The notes beneath the pieces are model-generated. The model ran no database searches and was not told the DNA's origin. It saw only the letters and a program-made list of their open reading frames with translations. Source: Paraburkholderia silviterrae (GTDB lineage Bacteria; Pseudomonadota; Gammaproteobacteria; Burkholderiales; Burkholderiaceae). From it: DNA of 64,000 nucleotides. Both the position numbers and the translations under genes were made by a program. This document shows, in pieces, positions 37,835 to 47,400 of this stretch; position 1 is the stretch's first letter; every line of letters begins with the position of its first letter. The DNA is taken from positions 80,274 to 144,273 of the forward strand of contig NZ_SMRP01000007.1 in assembly GCF_004353915.1 (NCBI RefSeq), read 5' to 3'.

Positions 37835-38194
37835 TCGTACACCTAATTACGAAATCACAACAACCCTGATCGGCATCACAATAGAGTCACCGCCCAGCGA
37901 ACAACGCGAGGCTAGATATCGCCAATAGAATTATTTGAGAATGGAATCTAAACCTACGCTATGAAATTTATTAGCGCTGGTCAAGCTGCGGCGACTCGAC
38001 AACTACGCAATGGCGCGGTTGGATCATCGTTATCGAGGCGCACATCGCCTCCCGAGCTTTGTCGCAGAACGCTTCGCACGCAGTCATGGCACCGCGATGC
38101 ATGCATTGCAAGAAAAATGTAACAAAATGTAAATTCTCACCGTTATTATTAAACCAATTAACTTCCAGACGGAAGTATTATGGTTACCTGCACA
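37835..38194. repeat. Tn7-like element end beside selC
   Basis: Noncoding AT-rich DNA between the tnsAB start and selC. Read on the minus strand from 38194, it begins TGTGCAGGTAACCATAATAC, a TGT terminus of the Tn7 type. An inner copy in opposite orientation gives AACCAATTAACTTCC, so AACCAxxxxACTTCC elements face each other across AGAC (about 38152-38185). AAATGTAA occurs twice, 10 bases apart, at 38115 and 38125. These are candidate TnsB sites. The presumed 5-bp flank after the ACA terminus is GAAGA. The matching far end was not found. Confidence 0.45.
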
Positions 38195-38225
38195 GAAGAA
38201 TTGCGCGATCTGCAAGCGCTTTGAC

Positions 38226-38321
38226 TGGCGGAGGGCAGATGGAGTCGAACCATCCCAGGAACGGCTGACGTCCCCAACCAGATTTGAAGTCTGGCCGTAC
38301 CACCCGATACGATTGCCTTCC
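38226..38321 (-). tRNA. selC: tRNA-Sec (anticodon TCA)
   Basis: A 96-base selenocysteine tRNA including the encoded CCA. It has the long eight-pair acceptor stem, a long extra arm (TTGGGGACGTCAGCCGTTCC), the anticodon loop CTTCAAA with anticodon TCA, and the T loop TTCGACT. It is charged with serine, converted to Sec by SelA and delivered by SelB, both encoded just upstream. The acceptor stem has one A-C mismatch (position 4 of GGAAGGCA against TGCCCTCC). It lies 55 bp after selB and may be cotranscribed. Confidence 0.95.
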
Positions 38322-38376
38322 GTTGCGAAGCGAGAACTACGCGAAAACTGCGGAGACGCCAGGCCCTCACCTCATG

Positions 38377-40305
38377 CTATAGCCACTCGCGCATGCGGCT
38401 ATCGGGCCTCAACCAGTGCTGATCGCGCTGAAACCGAGTATATCCAACGCGATCGAAGAACTCCAGAATCTGGATCGCACGCTTGCGCCCAAGCCCCGCA
38501 GCGTCGCGAAACGCCGCCGCTCCCACACCTGCAACTTGCGGCGGCGAAGCTTCGGCCAGTTGCGCGACGAGGCGCGCAAGTTCGTGAATTGCATCGCGCG
38601 CGTAGAACAGGTCACGCACGATCTGATACAGCCGGCCGAGGCGCGCGAGCTTGCGCAGCAGCGCACGCACTTTTTCTTCGGGTTCCTGTGCTTCGCGCGC
38701 GAGATCACGCACCCAGGGCGGGTCGTAGCGTCCTTGCGCAATCAACGGCATGAGGCGCGCGGCAAGCACTTCTTCGCTGGTATCGAGCGAAACCGCATGC
38801 GAAGGCAAATGCAGCCACGGCCCGTTGCGCGAAATACGTCCCGCTTCGATGAGCGCGTCCACCGCCGCGCGCCAGACCTCGTCGCTCACGAGCGGCGCCG
38901 CCATGCGCCGCAGGCGGGCGGCGTCCGGGCCCTGCTCGTCCGGTGTGCGCGCATGGAATTCGCCCAACGCCTCGACGATACGCGCCGCAAGACTCATCCA
39001 ATGATCACGCGCCAGCACAACAGAATCGGCTGCACGCCCTTGCGGCGCGATCACGACCGCGTCGTCGGGCAGCGCGAGCGTAGCCGCGTCGAACCCCGTC
39101 AATTGCGTTAGCGTGGAGCGTGTGAGACCACGCGGCGCTTCGTCGATCAGCGCGCCAACGTTGCCTTCGTCCAGCCATGCACGCAGCGCATCGAGCCAGG
39201 CACGGCGCTCCGGCGTGCGCCGGCGCCGCGCGGGCCCGAACGGGTCGAGCACACGGCCGCCGCCCACCGTGCGGCTCGCCTGCGCGTTGCGCACGATGAA
39301 GCGATCGCCGGGCATGGCATGCAGCGGCATATCGAAGACGAGCTGCACGCGCGCATGCCCTCCGGCCGCGAGCGTATCGCCTTCGAGCAACGCGACGTTC
39401 GCCATGCGATGCATCGTGCCCAGATGCACGTGCAAGGGCGACCAATGCTCGAGCGTGATGCCCGCGTCGTCCAGAAGACTCAGCTCGACGTCCAGACGCG
39501 TCGCGCTTTGCGCGAGCCGCGCATCGACAATCCAGTCTCCACGTGAGATTTGACTCTTCTCCACACCCGAAAGGTTGAGCGCGCAACGTTGCCCAGCCCG
39601 CCCCGTATCCGAGGCGCGATTTTGTGCGTGGATGCCGCGCACCCGCACCGGCATCCACGCGGGCGCGAGCAGCAAGTTCTCGCCGGTGCACACGCGTCCC
39701 GCGAAAACGGTGCCGGTCACAACCGTGCCCTGTCCCGTCAAGGTGAAGACGCGATCGACGGCGAGGCGGAACAAGCCATCATCGCGGCGCGCCTGCCAGT
39801 GCGTGGCGCGCTCGCGCAGCCAGGCATCGAGCTTCGTCACGCCCGGATCGCCGGGCTGCGTCGCCTGCGTTTCGAAGCACGGCGCGCCAGCCAGCGCAGT
39901 GGGTGCGAGCCACGCGGCAATTTCCGCGCGCACCTCGGCAAGCCGTGCCGGATCCACGCGGTCCGCCTTCGTGAGCGCGATCGCGCCATGCGTTACGCCA
40001 AGCAGTTGCAGAATGGCTAGATGCTCGCGCGTTTGCGGCATCACACCGTCATCGGCGGCAATCACGAGCAGTGCAAAGTCGATCCCGCACGCGCCGGCCG
40101 CCATGGTGTGCACGAGCTTCTCGTGCCCGGGCACGTCGATGTAGCCGAGCACGTCGCCGTTCGCGAGCGGTGTATAGGCATAGCCGAGCTCGATGGAGAT
40201 GCCGCGCGCCTTTTCTTCCTTGAGCCGGTCGGTGTCCACGCCGGTGAGTGCGCGCACGAGCGTGGTCTTGCCGTGATCGATATGCCCCGCCGTGCCGACG
40301 ATCAC
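38377..40305 (-). CDS. selB: Selenocysteine-specific elongation factor SelB
   Basis: A 642-residue translation GTPase that carries Sec-tRNA to UGA codons by binding the mRNA SECIS hairpin. The GTPase motifs are GHIDHGKTTLV (G1), DVPGHEKLV (G3) and LTKADRVD (G4). Domains II and III follow, and four winged-helix modules occupy the C-terminal third (LIEAGRISRNGPWLHLP, AVDALI, and the RNA-binding end LEFFDRVGYTRF). The length is as expected (E. coli 614). The start overlaps the selA stop by four bases. The selenoprotein it serves is the formate dehydrogenase encoded in the same operon. Confidence 0.97.
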   Translation of the reverse strand: MIVGTAGHIDHGKTTLVRALTGVDTDRLKEEKARGISIELGYAYTPLANGDVLGYIDVPGHEKLVHTMAAGACGIDFALLVIAADDGVMPQTREHLAILQLLGVTHGAIALTKADRVDPARLAEVRAEIAAWLAPTALAGAPCFETQATQPGDPGVTKLDAWLRERATHWQARRDDGLFRLAVDRVFTLTGQGTVVTGTVFAGRVCTGENLLLAPAWMPVRVRGIHAQNRASDTGRAGQRCALNLSGVEKSQISRGDWIVDARLAQSATRLDVELSLLDDAGITLEHWSPLHVHLGTMHRMANVALLEGDTLAAGGHARVQLVFDMPLHAMPGDRFIVRNAQASRTVGGGRVLDPFGPARRRRTPERRAWLDALRAWLDEGNVGALIDEAPRGLTRSTLTQLTGFDAATLALPDDAVVIAPQGRAADSVVLARDHWMSLAARIVEALGEFHARTPDEQGPDAARLRRMAAPLVSDEVWRAAVDALIEAGRISRNGPWLHLPSHAVSLDTSEEVLAARLMPLIAQGRYDPPWVRDLAREAQEPEEKVRALLRKLARLGRLYQIVRDLFYARDAIHELARLVAQLAEASPPQVAGVGAAAFRDAAGLGRKRAIQILEFFDRVGYTRFQRDQHWLRPDSRMREWL

Positions 40306-41831
40306 AGGCGCAGCTCCGCGAGTTGCGCGACGAAGGCCGCTTCGTCCGCGCTCTCGAGACAGCGCAGGTCGAGTCGCAACGCGTCGTCGGCAATGCGGCC
40401 GATCACGGGCCGCGGCAGCGCCCGCAACGCCCGCTCCAGCCTGAGCAAGGCGCGGCCGCGGCCGCTCTTGCCGCGGTATCGCACGACCAACCCGCTGCTC
40501 GGCAAGACGTCGACCGGCAACGCGCCGCTGCCGATCTGGCTGAGCATCGGCTCGACGCTCACCTCATAGCCGTCACCAAGCATGCGCTGCAATGCGGGCA
40601 GCACACGCGTGGCCGCTTCGTGCATCTCGTTCGCGGGACGCGTGAGCAGCCGCAGCGTCGTCAGGCGCTCGCGCAGAAATTCGGGCGCCTGGTAGAGCTT
40701 GAGCACGGGCTCGAGCGCCGCGAGCGTGAGCTTGCCGACGCGCAACGCACGCTTGAGCGGATGCTTCTTGATCTTCGCGATCCATTCCTTGCGCCCGACG
40801 ATCAGCCCGGCCTGCGGGCCGCCCAGCAGCTTGTCGCCGCTGAAGGTCACGAGATCGGCGCCCGCCTCGACGGTGGCGCGCACGGTGGGCTCGGCGGGCA
40901 GGCCCCACTGCGTGAGATCGGCAAGCGTGCCGCTGCCGAGGTCCACCGCCACCGGCAGGCCGTGCTTGCGCGCGAGCGGCGCCAGTTCGTCGAGCTCGAC
41001 GCTGTTCGTGAAGCCGCTGATCGCATAGTTGCTGCAATGGACCTTCATCAGCAGCGCCGTGCGCGTGCCGATAGCCGCTTCGTAATCCTTCAGATGCGTG
41101 CGATTGGTCGTTCCGACTTCGCGCAGCCTCGCACCCGCGCGGCTCATGATGTCGGGAATGCGGAACGCGCCGCCGATCTCCACCAGTTCGCCGCGCGAAA
41201 CGATCACTTCCTTGCGCGCGGCCAGCGCGGAAAGCGTGAGCAGCACCGCCGCGGCGTTGTTGTTCACGACGGTCGCCGCTTCGGCACCCGTCAACTCGCA
41301 GATGAGCGCATCGATCAGGTCGTCGCGATCGCCGCGCTTTCCCGTAGCCAGATCGAACTCGAGGTTGACGGGCTGGGTGAGCGCCTGCACCACGGCGCGC
41401 ACGGCAGCGTCGGGCAGCAGCGCGCGGCCCAGATTCGTGTGCAGGACCGTGCCGGTCAGATTGAACACCGCGCGCAACGCACTTTGCGCGCGCATGGCGA
41501 GCGCCCGGTCGGCGTCGGCGATCACGCGCTCGATGGCAAACGGTGCCTGCGTGCTCGCATCGGTTACCAGCGTGCCCGCCTGCGCATCGCGCCGCCAGCC
41601 GTCGAGCGTCGCGCGTATGGCTGCGAGCACCTGCGTGCGCCCATGCTGCGCGATCAACGGTTGTGCTTGCGGCGAGGCAATCACGCGCTCCACGGCCGGC
41701 ATCTGCGCAAGCAGCGCGTTCAGCGCGTGGCCGGCAACCTGGTTGTACTTATCGTGTTCGCCTTGCATCACTTGCGCCGTTGCCGCCGCGCCCTGCTGCG
41801 CGCGCTCGTTCATCTCGCTCGCGCGCGTCAT
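40302..41831 (-). CDS. selA: L-seryl-tRNA(Sec) selenium transferase SelA
   Basis: A PLP-dependent enzyme of 509 residues that converts Ser-tRNA(Sec) to Sec-tRNA(Sec) using selenophosphate, as a large decamer. The PLP lysine lies in TFSGDKLLGGPQAGLIVG. The N-terminal tRNA-binding domain includes LPAVERVI-like and GRTQVLAAIRATLDGWR segments, and NLEFDLATGKRGDR is conserved. The ATG at 41831 overlaps the fdhE stop (ATGA), which decides the start; further upstream the frame lies inside fdhE. It is somewhat longer than E. coli SelA (463) because of an extended N-terminus. A selD gene is not in this window. Confidence 0.96.
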   Translation of the reverse strand: MTRASEMNERAQQGAAATAQVMQGEHDKYNQVAGHALNALLAQMPAVERVIASPQAQPLIAQHGRTQVLAAIRATLDGWRRDAQAGTLVTDASTQAPFAIERVIADADRALAMRAQSALRAVFNLTGTVLHTNLGRALLPDAAVRAVVQALTQPVNLEFDLATGKRGDRDDLIDALICELTGAEAATVVNNNAAAVLLTLSALAARKEVIVSRGELVEIGGAFRIPDIMSRAGARLREVGTTNRTHLKDYEAAIGTRTALLMKVHCSNYAISGFTNSVELDELAPLARKHGLPVAVDLGSGTLADLTQWGLPAEPTVRATVEAGADLVTFSGDKLLGGPQAGLIVGRKEWIAKIKKHPLKRALRVGKLTLAALEPVLKLYQAPEFLRERLTTLRLLTRPANEMHEAATRVLPALQRMLGDGYEVSVEPMLSQIGSGALPVDVLPSSGLVVRYRGKSGRGRALLRLERALRALPRPVIGRIADDALRLDLRCLESADEAAFVAQLAELRL

Positions 41832-42760
41832 TGCTCGGCCGGCGCTTCGGGATAGAGCAGCGGATTCGCGCTCGCGCGCCGATAACCGGCTTCGCTCATC
41901 AGCAGGTCGAGCGTGAGGCTCGCGAGATCGTCGGCGAGCGGCTCGAACTCGAGGTCTTTCTCCTGATAGCCGATCTTGCGATAGGTATGGCATTCGTCGC
42001 ACGATTCCGCTTTCAAGGCCGGATTGCCGCCTTCGATGCCGTGATACGCGATGCCCTTGGTCGAATCGCAGTTCGTGCATTTCACGCGCACCACGTGATT
42101 CTCGGTGCCGCACAGGCTGCATTGCACGTAGCGATAGCCCTGGAATGCGCCGCCCACGCGCACGATGCTCGCAACGGGCGGCACGCCGCAGACGGGGCAC
42201 ACGCCCGCCGCGTCCACGTAGGGGACGTCCTGTGCGTTGACGCGGCTCGCGAGGTCGGTCCACACCACCTGTAGCGCCGCCATGATGAAGGGCGCCGTGG
42301 CGGGCGCGACTTCCGAATGGCGTTGCGCGAGCAGCGCATCGGCTTGTGCGTCGAGTTCGGCGTCGCTCATCGCGCGCAACGTATCCAGCACTTTTGCGAG
42401 CGCGGGCGTGACCGCGCCCGCCGCTTCCACGCGATCGGCAAGGCGGCGTAACACCGCGCGCCATTGCGGGTCGCGCTCGCCGCCGAGCGCGGGCAGGATC
42501 GGCATCGAATGGCGTTGTGCGCTGGCGATGGCTTCGCGCTCCGGCATCTGCGCTTCGAGATGCTCCAGCGCGTGCTGCTGCGCGTCCACGAGCGCCGCCA
42601 TGAGGCGTACGTAGCCGCCAATAGGGTTGTGGTCCGCCAGCTTGCGCAGACGCGCGGCGCGCTCCCTGAAATGCGTCGCGCGCTCGGGCAGGCGGATGCG
42701 TGGAATCGCGGAGGGATCCTGCACCTGAATCTGCTCGGGATCGAGAATGCGTTGTGTCAC
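41828..42760 (-). CDS. fdhE: Formate dehydrogenase accessory protein FdhE
   Basis: A 310-residue cytoplasmic protein needed for maturation of formate dehydrogenase-N/O. The rubredoxin-like C-terminal part has paired cysteines (GVCPVCGVPP, CSLCGTENH, VKCTNCDS, ESCDECHTYRK). The start is GTG at 42760 (MTQRILDPEQI). The upstream open frame overlaps the preceding subunit gene and is rejected. It overlaps selA by four bases and is separated from the gamma subunit gene by 98 bp containing a strong terminator-like hairpin. Confidence 0.94.
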   Translation of the reverse strand: MTQRILDPEQIQVQDPSAIPRIRLPERATHFRERAARLRKLADHNPIGGYVRLMAALVDAQQHALEHLEAQMPEREAIASAQRHSMPILPALGGERDPQWRAVLRRLADRVEAAGAVTPALAKVLDTLRAMSDAELDAQADALLAQRHSEVAPATAPFIMAALQVVWTDLASRVNAQDVPYVDAAGVCPVCGVPPVASIVRVGGAFQGYRYVQCSLCGTENHVVRVKCTNCDSTKGIAYHGIEGGNPALKAESCDECHTYRKIGYQEKDLEFEPLADDLASLTLDLLMSEAGYRRASANPLLYPEAPAEQ

Positions 42761-42780
42761 GGCGAGTCGTCTCCCATAAC

Positions 42781-42814
42781 AAAAAAGCCGCCGCACCCTG
42801 CTCGGGCGGGCGGC
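42781..42814 (-). terminator. Intrinsic terminator between the gamma-subunit gene and fdhE
   Basis: On the minus strand, GCCGCCCGCCCGAGCAGGGT leads into GCGGCGGC followed by six T residues. The GC-rich stem and T-run have the form of a rho-independent terminator. It sits inside the apparent operon, so fdhE-selA-selB would be expressed by partial read-through, or from a promoter just below, at a lower level than the structural subunits. Confidence 0.75.
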
Positions 42815-42858
42815 CTGCCTGCGGCGCCGGGCGAACGAATCGCTCGACTGTGCGCCTG

Positions 42859-43485
42859 CTACTTGATGCTCTCGCGGAACCAGCGCGGATGATGCTTTCT
42901 CGCCCAGCCCCAGGTGACGTAGCCGCGCGTCATCGCGCGAATCGAGCCCTTCACCCACAACGCCGCATAGATATGCACGACGATGCCCACGATCAGCACG
43001 AACGCAGCGGCCGCATGCACGTTGGCGGCCACGCGGATCAGCGTGACCGGGAAGTAGAACGAGAAATAGCGCCGCAAGATCACGATGCCGCTTAAGAGCA
43101 GCAGCACGAGGCAAACCACCATCACAAAGAATAGCAGCTTCTGACCCGCATTGTAGCGGCCGATCTCGGGCAGCTTGTCCTCGCGGTTGTGCAGCACGTC
43201 GTCGATCTGCTTGAGCCATTGCACATCGGCCGAATCCAGATAGTTGTGATGCCAGAAACGCAGCGCGAGGATCATGAACGAAATGAACATCACCACGCCA
43301 ACGAACGGATGCAGGATGCGCGTCCATTGCCCGCCGCCGAACAGCGCGGAAAGCCAGAACATGGCCGGATGAAACATCGCGAGGCCGGAAAGCGCGAGCA
43401 GCACGAAGGTGATCGCGGTAATCCAGTGGTTGCTGCGCTCGTTGGCCGTATAGCGCTGGATCAGTTGCGGTTCATCGTTTTTCAT
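42859..43485 (-). CDS. fdoI: Formate dehydrogenase-N gamma subunit (cytochrome b556)
   Basis: A 208-residue inner-membrane diheme cytochrome b that passes electrons from the beta subunit to quinone. Four membrane helices are visible (ITAITFVLLALSGLAMF, FVGVVMFISFMILAL, LLFFVMVVCLVLLLLSG, AAAFVLIVGIVVHIYAAL), with helix histidines suitable for heme (NHW, LHPF, VHAAAAF, VHIYA). ATG at 43485 (MKNDEPQL) overlaps the end of the beta-subunit gene by 14 bases; the ORF ahead of it is in-frame read-back. The end lies just before the terminator at 42781. Confidence 0.95.
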   Translation of the reverse strand: MKNDEPQLIQRYTANERSNHWITAITFVLLALSGLAMFHPAMFWLSALFGGGQWTRILHPFVGVVMFISFMILALRFWHHNYLDSADVQWLKQIDDVLHNREDKLPEIGRYNAGQKLLFFVMVVCLVLLLLSGIVILRRYFSFYFPVTLIRVAANVHAAAAFVLIVGIVVHIYAALWVKGSIRAMTRGYVTWGWARKHHPRWFRESIK

Positions 43486-44407
43486 CGTCGCGCTCCTCGG
43501 GTTCGCCACGGATGCGCCGCGCCTCGTCGCGCGCGGCTTGCTCGTCCTCTGCGCTCACTTCGTTCGGCCCCACCCGCGTGTAGTGGAAGAAGCCCGCCAC
43601 CGCCGCGAGCGCGATGCCCGCGAGCGCGAGCGGCTTGGCCACGCCCTTCCAGAGCCGCACGAGCGGGCTGATGCGCGGGTTGTCGGGCAGGCCGTGATAG
43701 AGCGAGGGCTGGTCCGCGTGATGCAGCACGTACATCACGTGCGTGCCGCCCACGCCCGGCGGGTCGTAGAGCCCGGCTTTATCGAAGCCGCGCTCCTTGA
43801 GGTCGACGATGCGCTCCGCCGCGTGCTGCTTCATGTCTTCCTTGGTGCCGAACACGATCGCGCCGGTCGGGCAGGTCTTCACGCATGCGGGCTCCTGGCC
43901 CACGGCCACGCGGTCGGAGCACAGCGTGCACTTGTAGACGCGATGGTCCTTCTTCGAGAGGCGCGGAATATTGAACGGGCAGCCCGTGATGCAGTAGCCG
44001 CAGCCGATGCAGTTTTCCTCGTGGAAATCCACGATACCGTTCGTGTACTGCACGATCGCACCCGGCGACGGGCACGCCTTGAGGCAGCCCGGGTCCTCGC
44101 AGTGCATGCAGCCGTCCTTGCGGATCAGCCATTCGAGGTTGCCGTTCGGGTTCTCGTATTCCGTATAGCGCATCACGGTCCACGAGTGCTCGGTGAGATC
44201 GCGCGGATTGTCGTAGACACCCGTGTTGATGCCCACTTCGTCGCGCAGATCGTTCCATTCCATGCACGCGGTCTGGCACGCCTTGCAGCCGATGCACTTG
44301 GTCACGTCGATGAGCTTCGCGACCGTGCCCGTAACCGGCTCGCGCACGCCGGGCGGGGGCGTGGTGGTGGCGGACAGGCGTTTGATGTCTAGCGATTGCA
44401 ATGCCAT
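43472..44407 (-). CDS. fdoH: Formate dehydrogenase-N beta subunit (iron-sulfur)
   Basis: A 311-residue ferredoxin-type subunit with four [4Fe-4S] clusters. Cysteine motifs are CIGCKACQTACMEWN, CMHCEDPGCLKACP, CIGCGYCITGCPFN and CTLCSDRV with PACVKTCPTGA. A single membrane anchor near the C-terminus (GVAKPLALAGIALAAVAGFF) holds it to the periplasmic face of the inner membrane. It is exported with the alpha subunit and passes electrons to the cytochrome. The stop overlaps the next gene. Confidence 0.96.
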   Translation of the reverse strand: MALQSLDIKRLSATTTPPPGVREPVTGTVAKLIDVTKCIGCKACQTACMEWNDLRDEVGINTGVYDNPRDLTEHSWTVMRYTEYENPNGNLEWLIRKDGCMHCEDPGCLKACPSPGAIVQYTNGIVDFHEENCIGCGYCITGCPFNIPRLSKKDHRVYKCTLCSDRVAVGQEPACVKTCPTGAIVFGTKEDMKQHAAERIVDLKERGFDKAGLYDPPGVGGTHVMYVLHHADQPSLYHGLPDNPRISPLVRLWKGVAKPLALAGIALAAVAGFFHYTRVGPNEVSAEDEQAARDEARRIRGEPEERDDEKR

Positions 44408-44419
44408 GTCGTTCCCCCC

Positions 44420-47400
44420 TTACGCCTTTTCCACTTTCACGAGGAACGACTTGAACTCAGGCGTCTGCGAATTGCCGTCGCCAACGGGCGGCGTGAGCGT
44501 ATTCGCCAGATAGCCGGGTTTCGTCAGTCCCGTGAAGCCCCAATGCAGCGGCACGCCTACGTGGTGCACCTTCTTGCCGTCGATGGTGAGCACCTTGATG
44601 CGCTTGGTGACCACCGCGACCGCGATCAGGTAGCCGCGATTGCTCGACACCTTCACGTGTCCGCCATCGACCACCCCCACCTCCTGCGCAAGCTCTTCGC
44701 CGATCTCGACGAACTGCTGCGGCTGAATGATGGCGTTCAGGCGCGCGTGCTTGGTCCAGAAGTGGAAATGCTCGGTGAGCCGGTAGGTGGTGGCGACGTG
44801 CGGGAACGATTGCGCCGTGCCGAACGTCGCGCGGTCGTCCGGGAAGACGCGCGCCGCCGGATTGCTCGTGGCCTGCGCATTGTTCGGATGAAACGGGTTA
44901 TAGCCGAGCGGATTCTCGAATGGTTCGTAGTGCTCGGGAAACGGCCCTTCGTTCATGCCGTCGCGCGCGAAGAAACGCGCCACGCCCTCGGGGTTCATGA
45001 TGAACGGCCCCATGCCGAGATCGGGCGACTCGTCGACCTTGTAGTCGGGCACGTCCGCGCCGGCCCACGCGCTGCCGTTCCAGCCGATCAGCTTGCGCGT
45101 GGGATCGAACGGCTTGCCCGCGGCATCGCACGAGGCGCGGTTGTAGAGCACGCGGCGGTTCGCCGGCCAGGCCCAGGCCCAGTCGAGCGTCTGGCCGATG
45201 CCGGTGGGGTCCGAGTTGTCGCGACGGCCCATCTGGTTGCCCGCCTCGGTCCACGCGCCGCAGAAGATCCAGCAGCCGCTCGCGGTGCTGCCATCGTCCT
45301 TGAGCTGCGCGAAGCCTGAAAGCTGCTCGCCCTTCTTCACGAGCACTTTGGTGGGGTCCTTCGGGTCGGTCTGGTCGGCGAGCGCGCGGCCGTTGTATTC
45401 CTGCGCGAGCTCTTCGGGCGTGGGGCTCGCCGGATCCGAGTACGGCCAGTCGAGCTTGACGATCGGATCGGGCAGCTTGCCGCCGTCCTTCTGATACGCG
45501 GCGCGGATGCGCAGGAACAGCCCCGACATGATCTCGAGATCGCTCCGCGCCTCGGCCGGCGGCTCAGCGCCTTTCCAGTGCCATTGCAGCACGCGGCTCG
45601 AACTCACGAGCGAGCCGTTTTCTTCCGCGAAGCACGTCGTGGGCAGACGGAACACCTCCGTCTGGATCGAGCTGGTATCGACATCGTTATAGTCGCCGTA
45701 CTTCTTCCAGAACTCGGACGTCTCGGTGGCGAGTGGGTCCATGATCACGAGCCACTTGAGCTTGCCGAGCGCGGAAAGTGTTTTCGCCTTGTCGGGCGCG
45801 GACGCGATCACGTTGAAGCCCTGGCAGATATAGCCGTTGACCTTGCCCTGATTCATCAGCTCGATGGTCTGCAGCAGATCGTAGGGCTTGTCGAGCTTGG
45901 GCAGCCAGTCGTAGCCCCAGTTGTTCTCCTTCGTGGCCGCGTCGCCCCACCACGACTTCATGAAGCTCACGAAGAACGCGTTGTAATGCTGCCAGTAGCT
46001 GAGCTGGTTGGGCCGCAGCGGCTCGAGCGCGCGTGTCTTGATGTATTCATCGTAGCTCTGTTCGGCCTCGTTGGGCAGTGTCATGTAGCCGGTGAGCAGA
46101 TTCGACATCAACCCGAGGTCGGTGAGCCCCTGGATGTTCGAATGCCCGCGCAGCGCGTTCATGCCGCCACCCGCGATGCCGATGTTGCCGAGCAGCAACT
46201 GCACCATCGCACCCGTGCGGATCATTTGCGAGCCGATCGAGTGATGGGTCCAGCCGAGCGCGTACATGATGGTGCCCGCGCGGCCCGGCACGGCCGTAGT
46301 CGCCAGCATTTCGCACACCTTGAGGAACTTCTCCTTCGGCGTGCCGCAGACCTTCTCCACCATCTCGGGCGTATAGCGCGAGTAATGCTGCTTGAGCAGC
46401 TGATAGACGCAGCGCGGGTTCTGCAGCGTGTCGTCGGTCTTCACGAAACCGTCGTCGCCGATCTCGTAGTCCCACGACGTCTTGTTGGGATACGCATGCT
46501 TTTGCGCGTCGTAGCCCGAGTAGATACCGTCGGTGAACGCGAAGTCGTCGCGCACGATGAACGAAAAGTCCGTGTAATTCTTCACGTACTCGTGCTGGAT
46601 CTTGTCGTTCGTAAGCAAATAATTGATCACGCCGCCAAGGAATGCGATGTCCGTGCCGGTGCGGATCGGCGCGTAGAAGTCCGCGACCGATGCCGTGCGC
46701 GTGAAGCGCGGGTCCACCACGATGAGCCGCGCCTTGCGGTGCGCCTTGGCCTCCGTAACCCACTTGAAGCCGCACGGGTGCGCCTCGGCCGCATTGCCGC
46801 CCATCACCAGAATCACGTCCGCATTGCGAATGTCGACCCAATGGTTCGTCATCGCGCCACGGCCAAACGTCGGGGCAAGACCTGCCACCGTCGGGCCGTG
46901 TCAGACACGCGCCTGGTTATCGAATGCGAGCAGGCCCATCGAGCGGGCCACTTTATGCGTGAGATAACCGACTTCGTTGCTGGCCGCCGAGGCCGCCAGC
47001 ATGCCGGTGGTCAGCCAGCGGTTGACGGTCTTGCCGTCCGCGGTCTGCTCGACGAAGTTCGCGTCGCGATCCTCTTTGAGAAGCTTCGCAATGCGATCTA
47101 GTGCCTCGTCCCACGAAATGCGCTTCCACTCGTTCGAGCCCGCCGCCCGATACTCGGGATACTGGAGCCGGCTCGGACTGTGAATGAAGTCGATGAGGCT
47201 CGCGCCTTTCGGACAGAGCGTGCCGCGGTTGACCGGGTGATCGGGATCGCCCTCGATATGGATGATGCTCGCGGTGGCATTCTTCGCGCCGTCGCCGAGA
47301 CCGTACATGAGGATCCCGCAGCCCACCGAGCAATACGGGCAGGTGTTGCGGGTTTCAGTGGTGCGCGCCAGTTTGTATTGGCGGACCTCGGCAAGCACGT

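Larger units (their letters stand above)
31220..38194 (-). mobile_element. Tn7-like transposon core (tnsAB-tnsC-tniQ-tniQ) next to selC
   Basis: Four overlapping or closely spaced minus-strand transposition genes, AT-richer than the flanking chromosome, end with a TGT-type terminus 31 bp beyond the 3' end of the tRNA-Sec gene. The spacing resembles classical Tn7, which inserts about 25 bp past glmS. The left limit is unknown: the decayed gene at 30415-31172 probably belongs to the element, and the GC-rich KfrA/recombinase pair at 27.8-30.3 kb may be cargo or a separate insertion. No CRISPR array or cas gene is present. Confidence 0.85.

Noticed and set aside
40248..41855. Long plus-strand frame opposite selA/selB
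   Set aside because: Antisense shadow in GC-rich DNA; the minus strand encodes conserved SelA and SelB.
46901..46903. TGA as the real stop of a short formate dehydrogenase protein
   Set aside because: The flanking ARV/HGPTV sequence, the SECIS hairpin and the linked selABC genes show it is a Sec codon.
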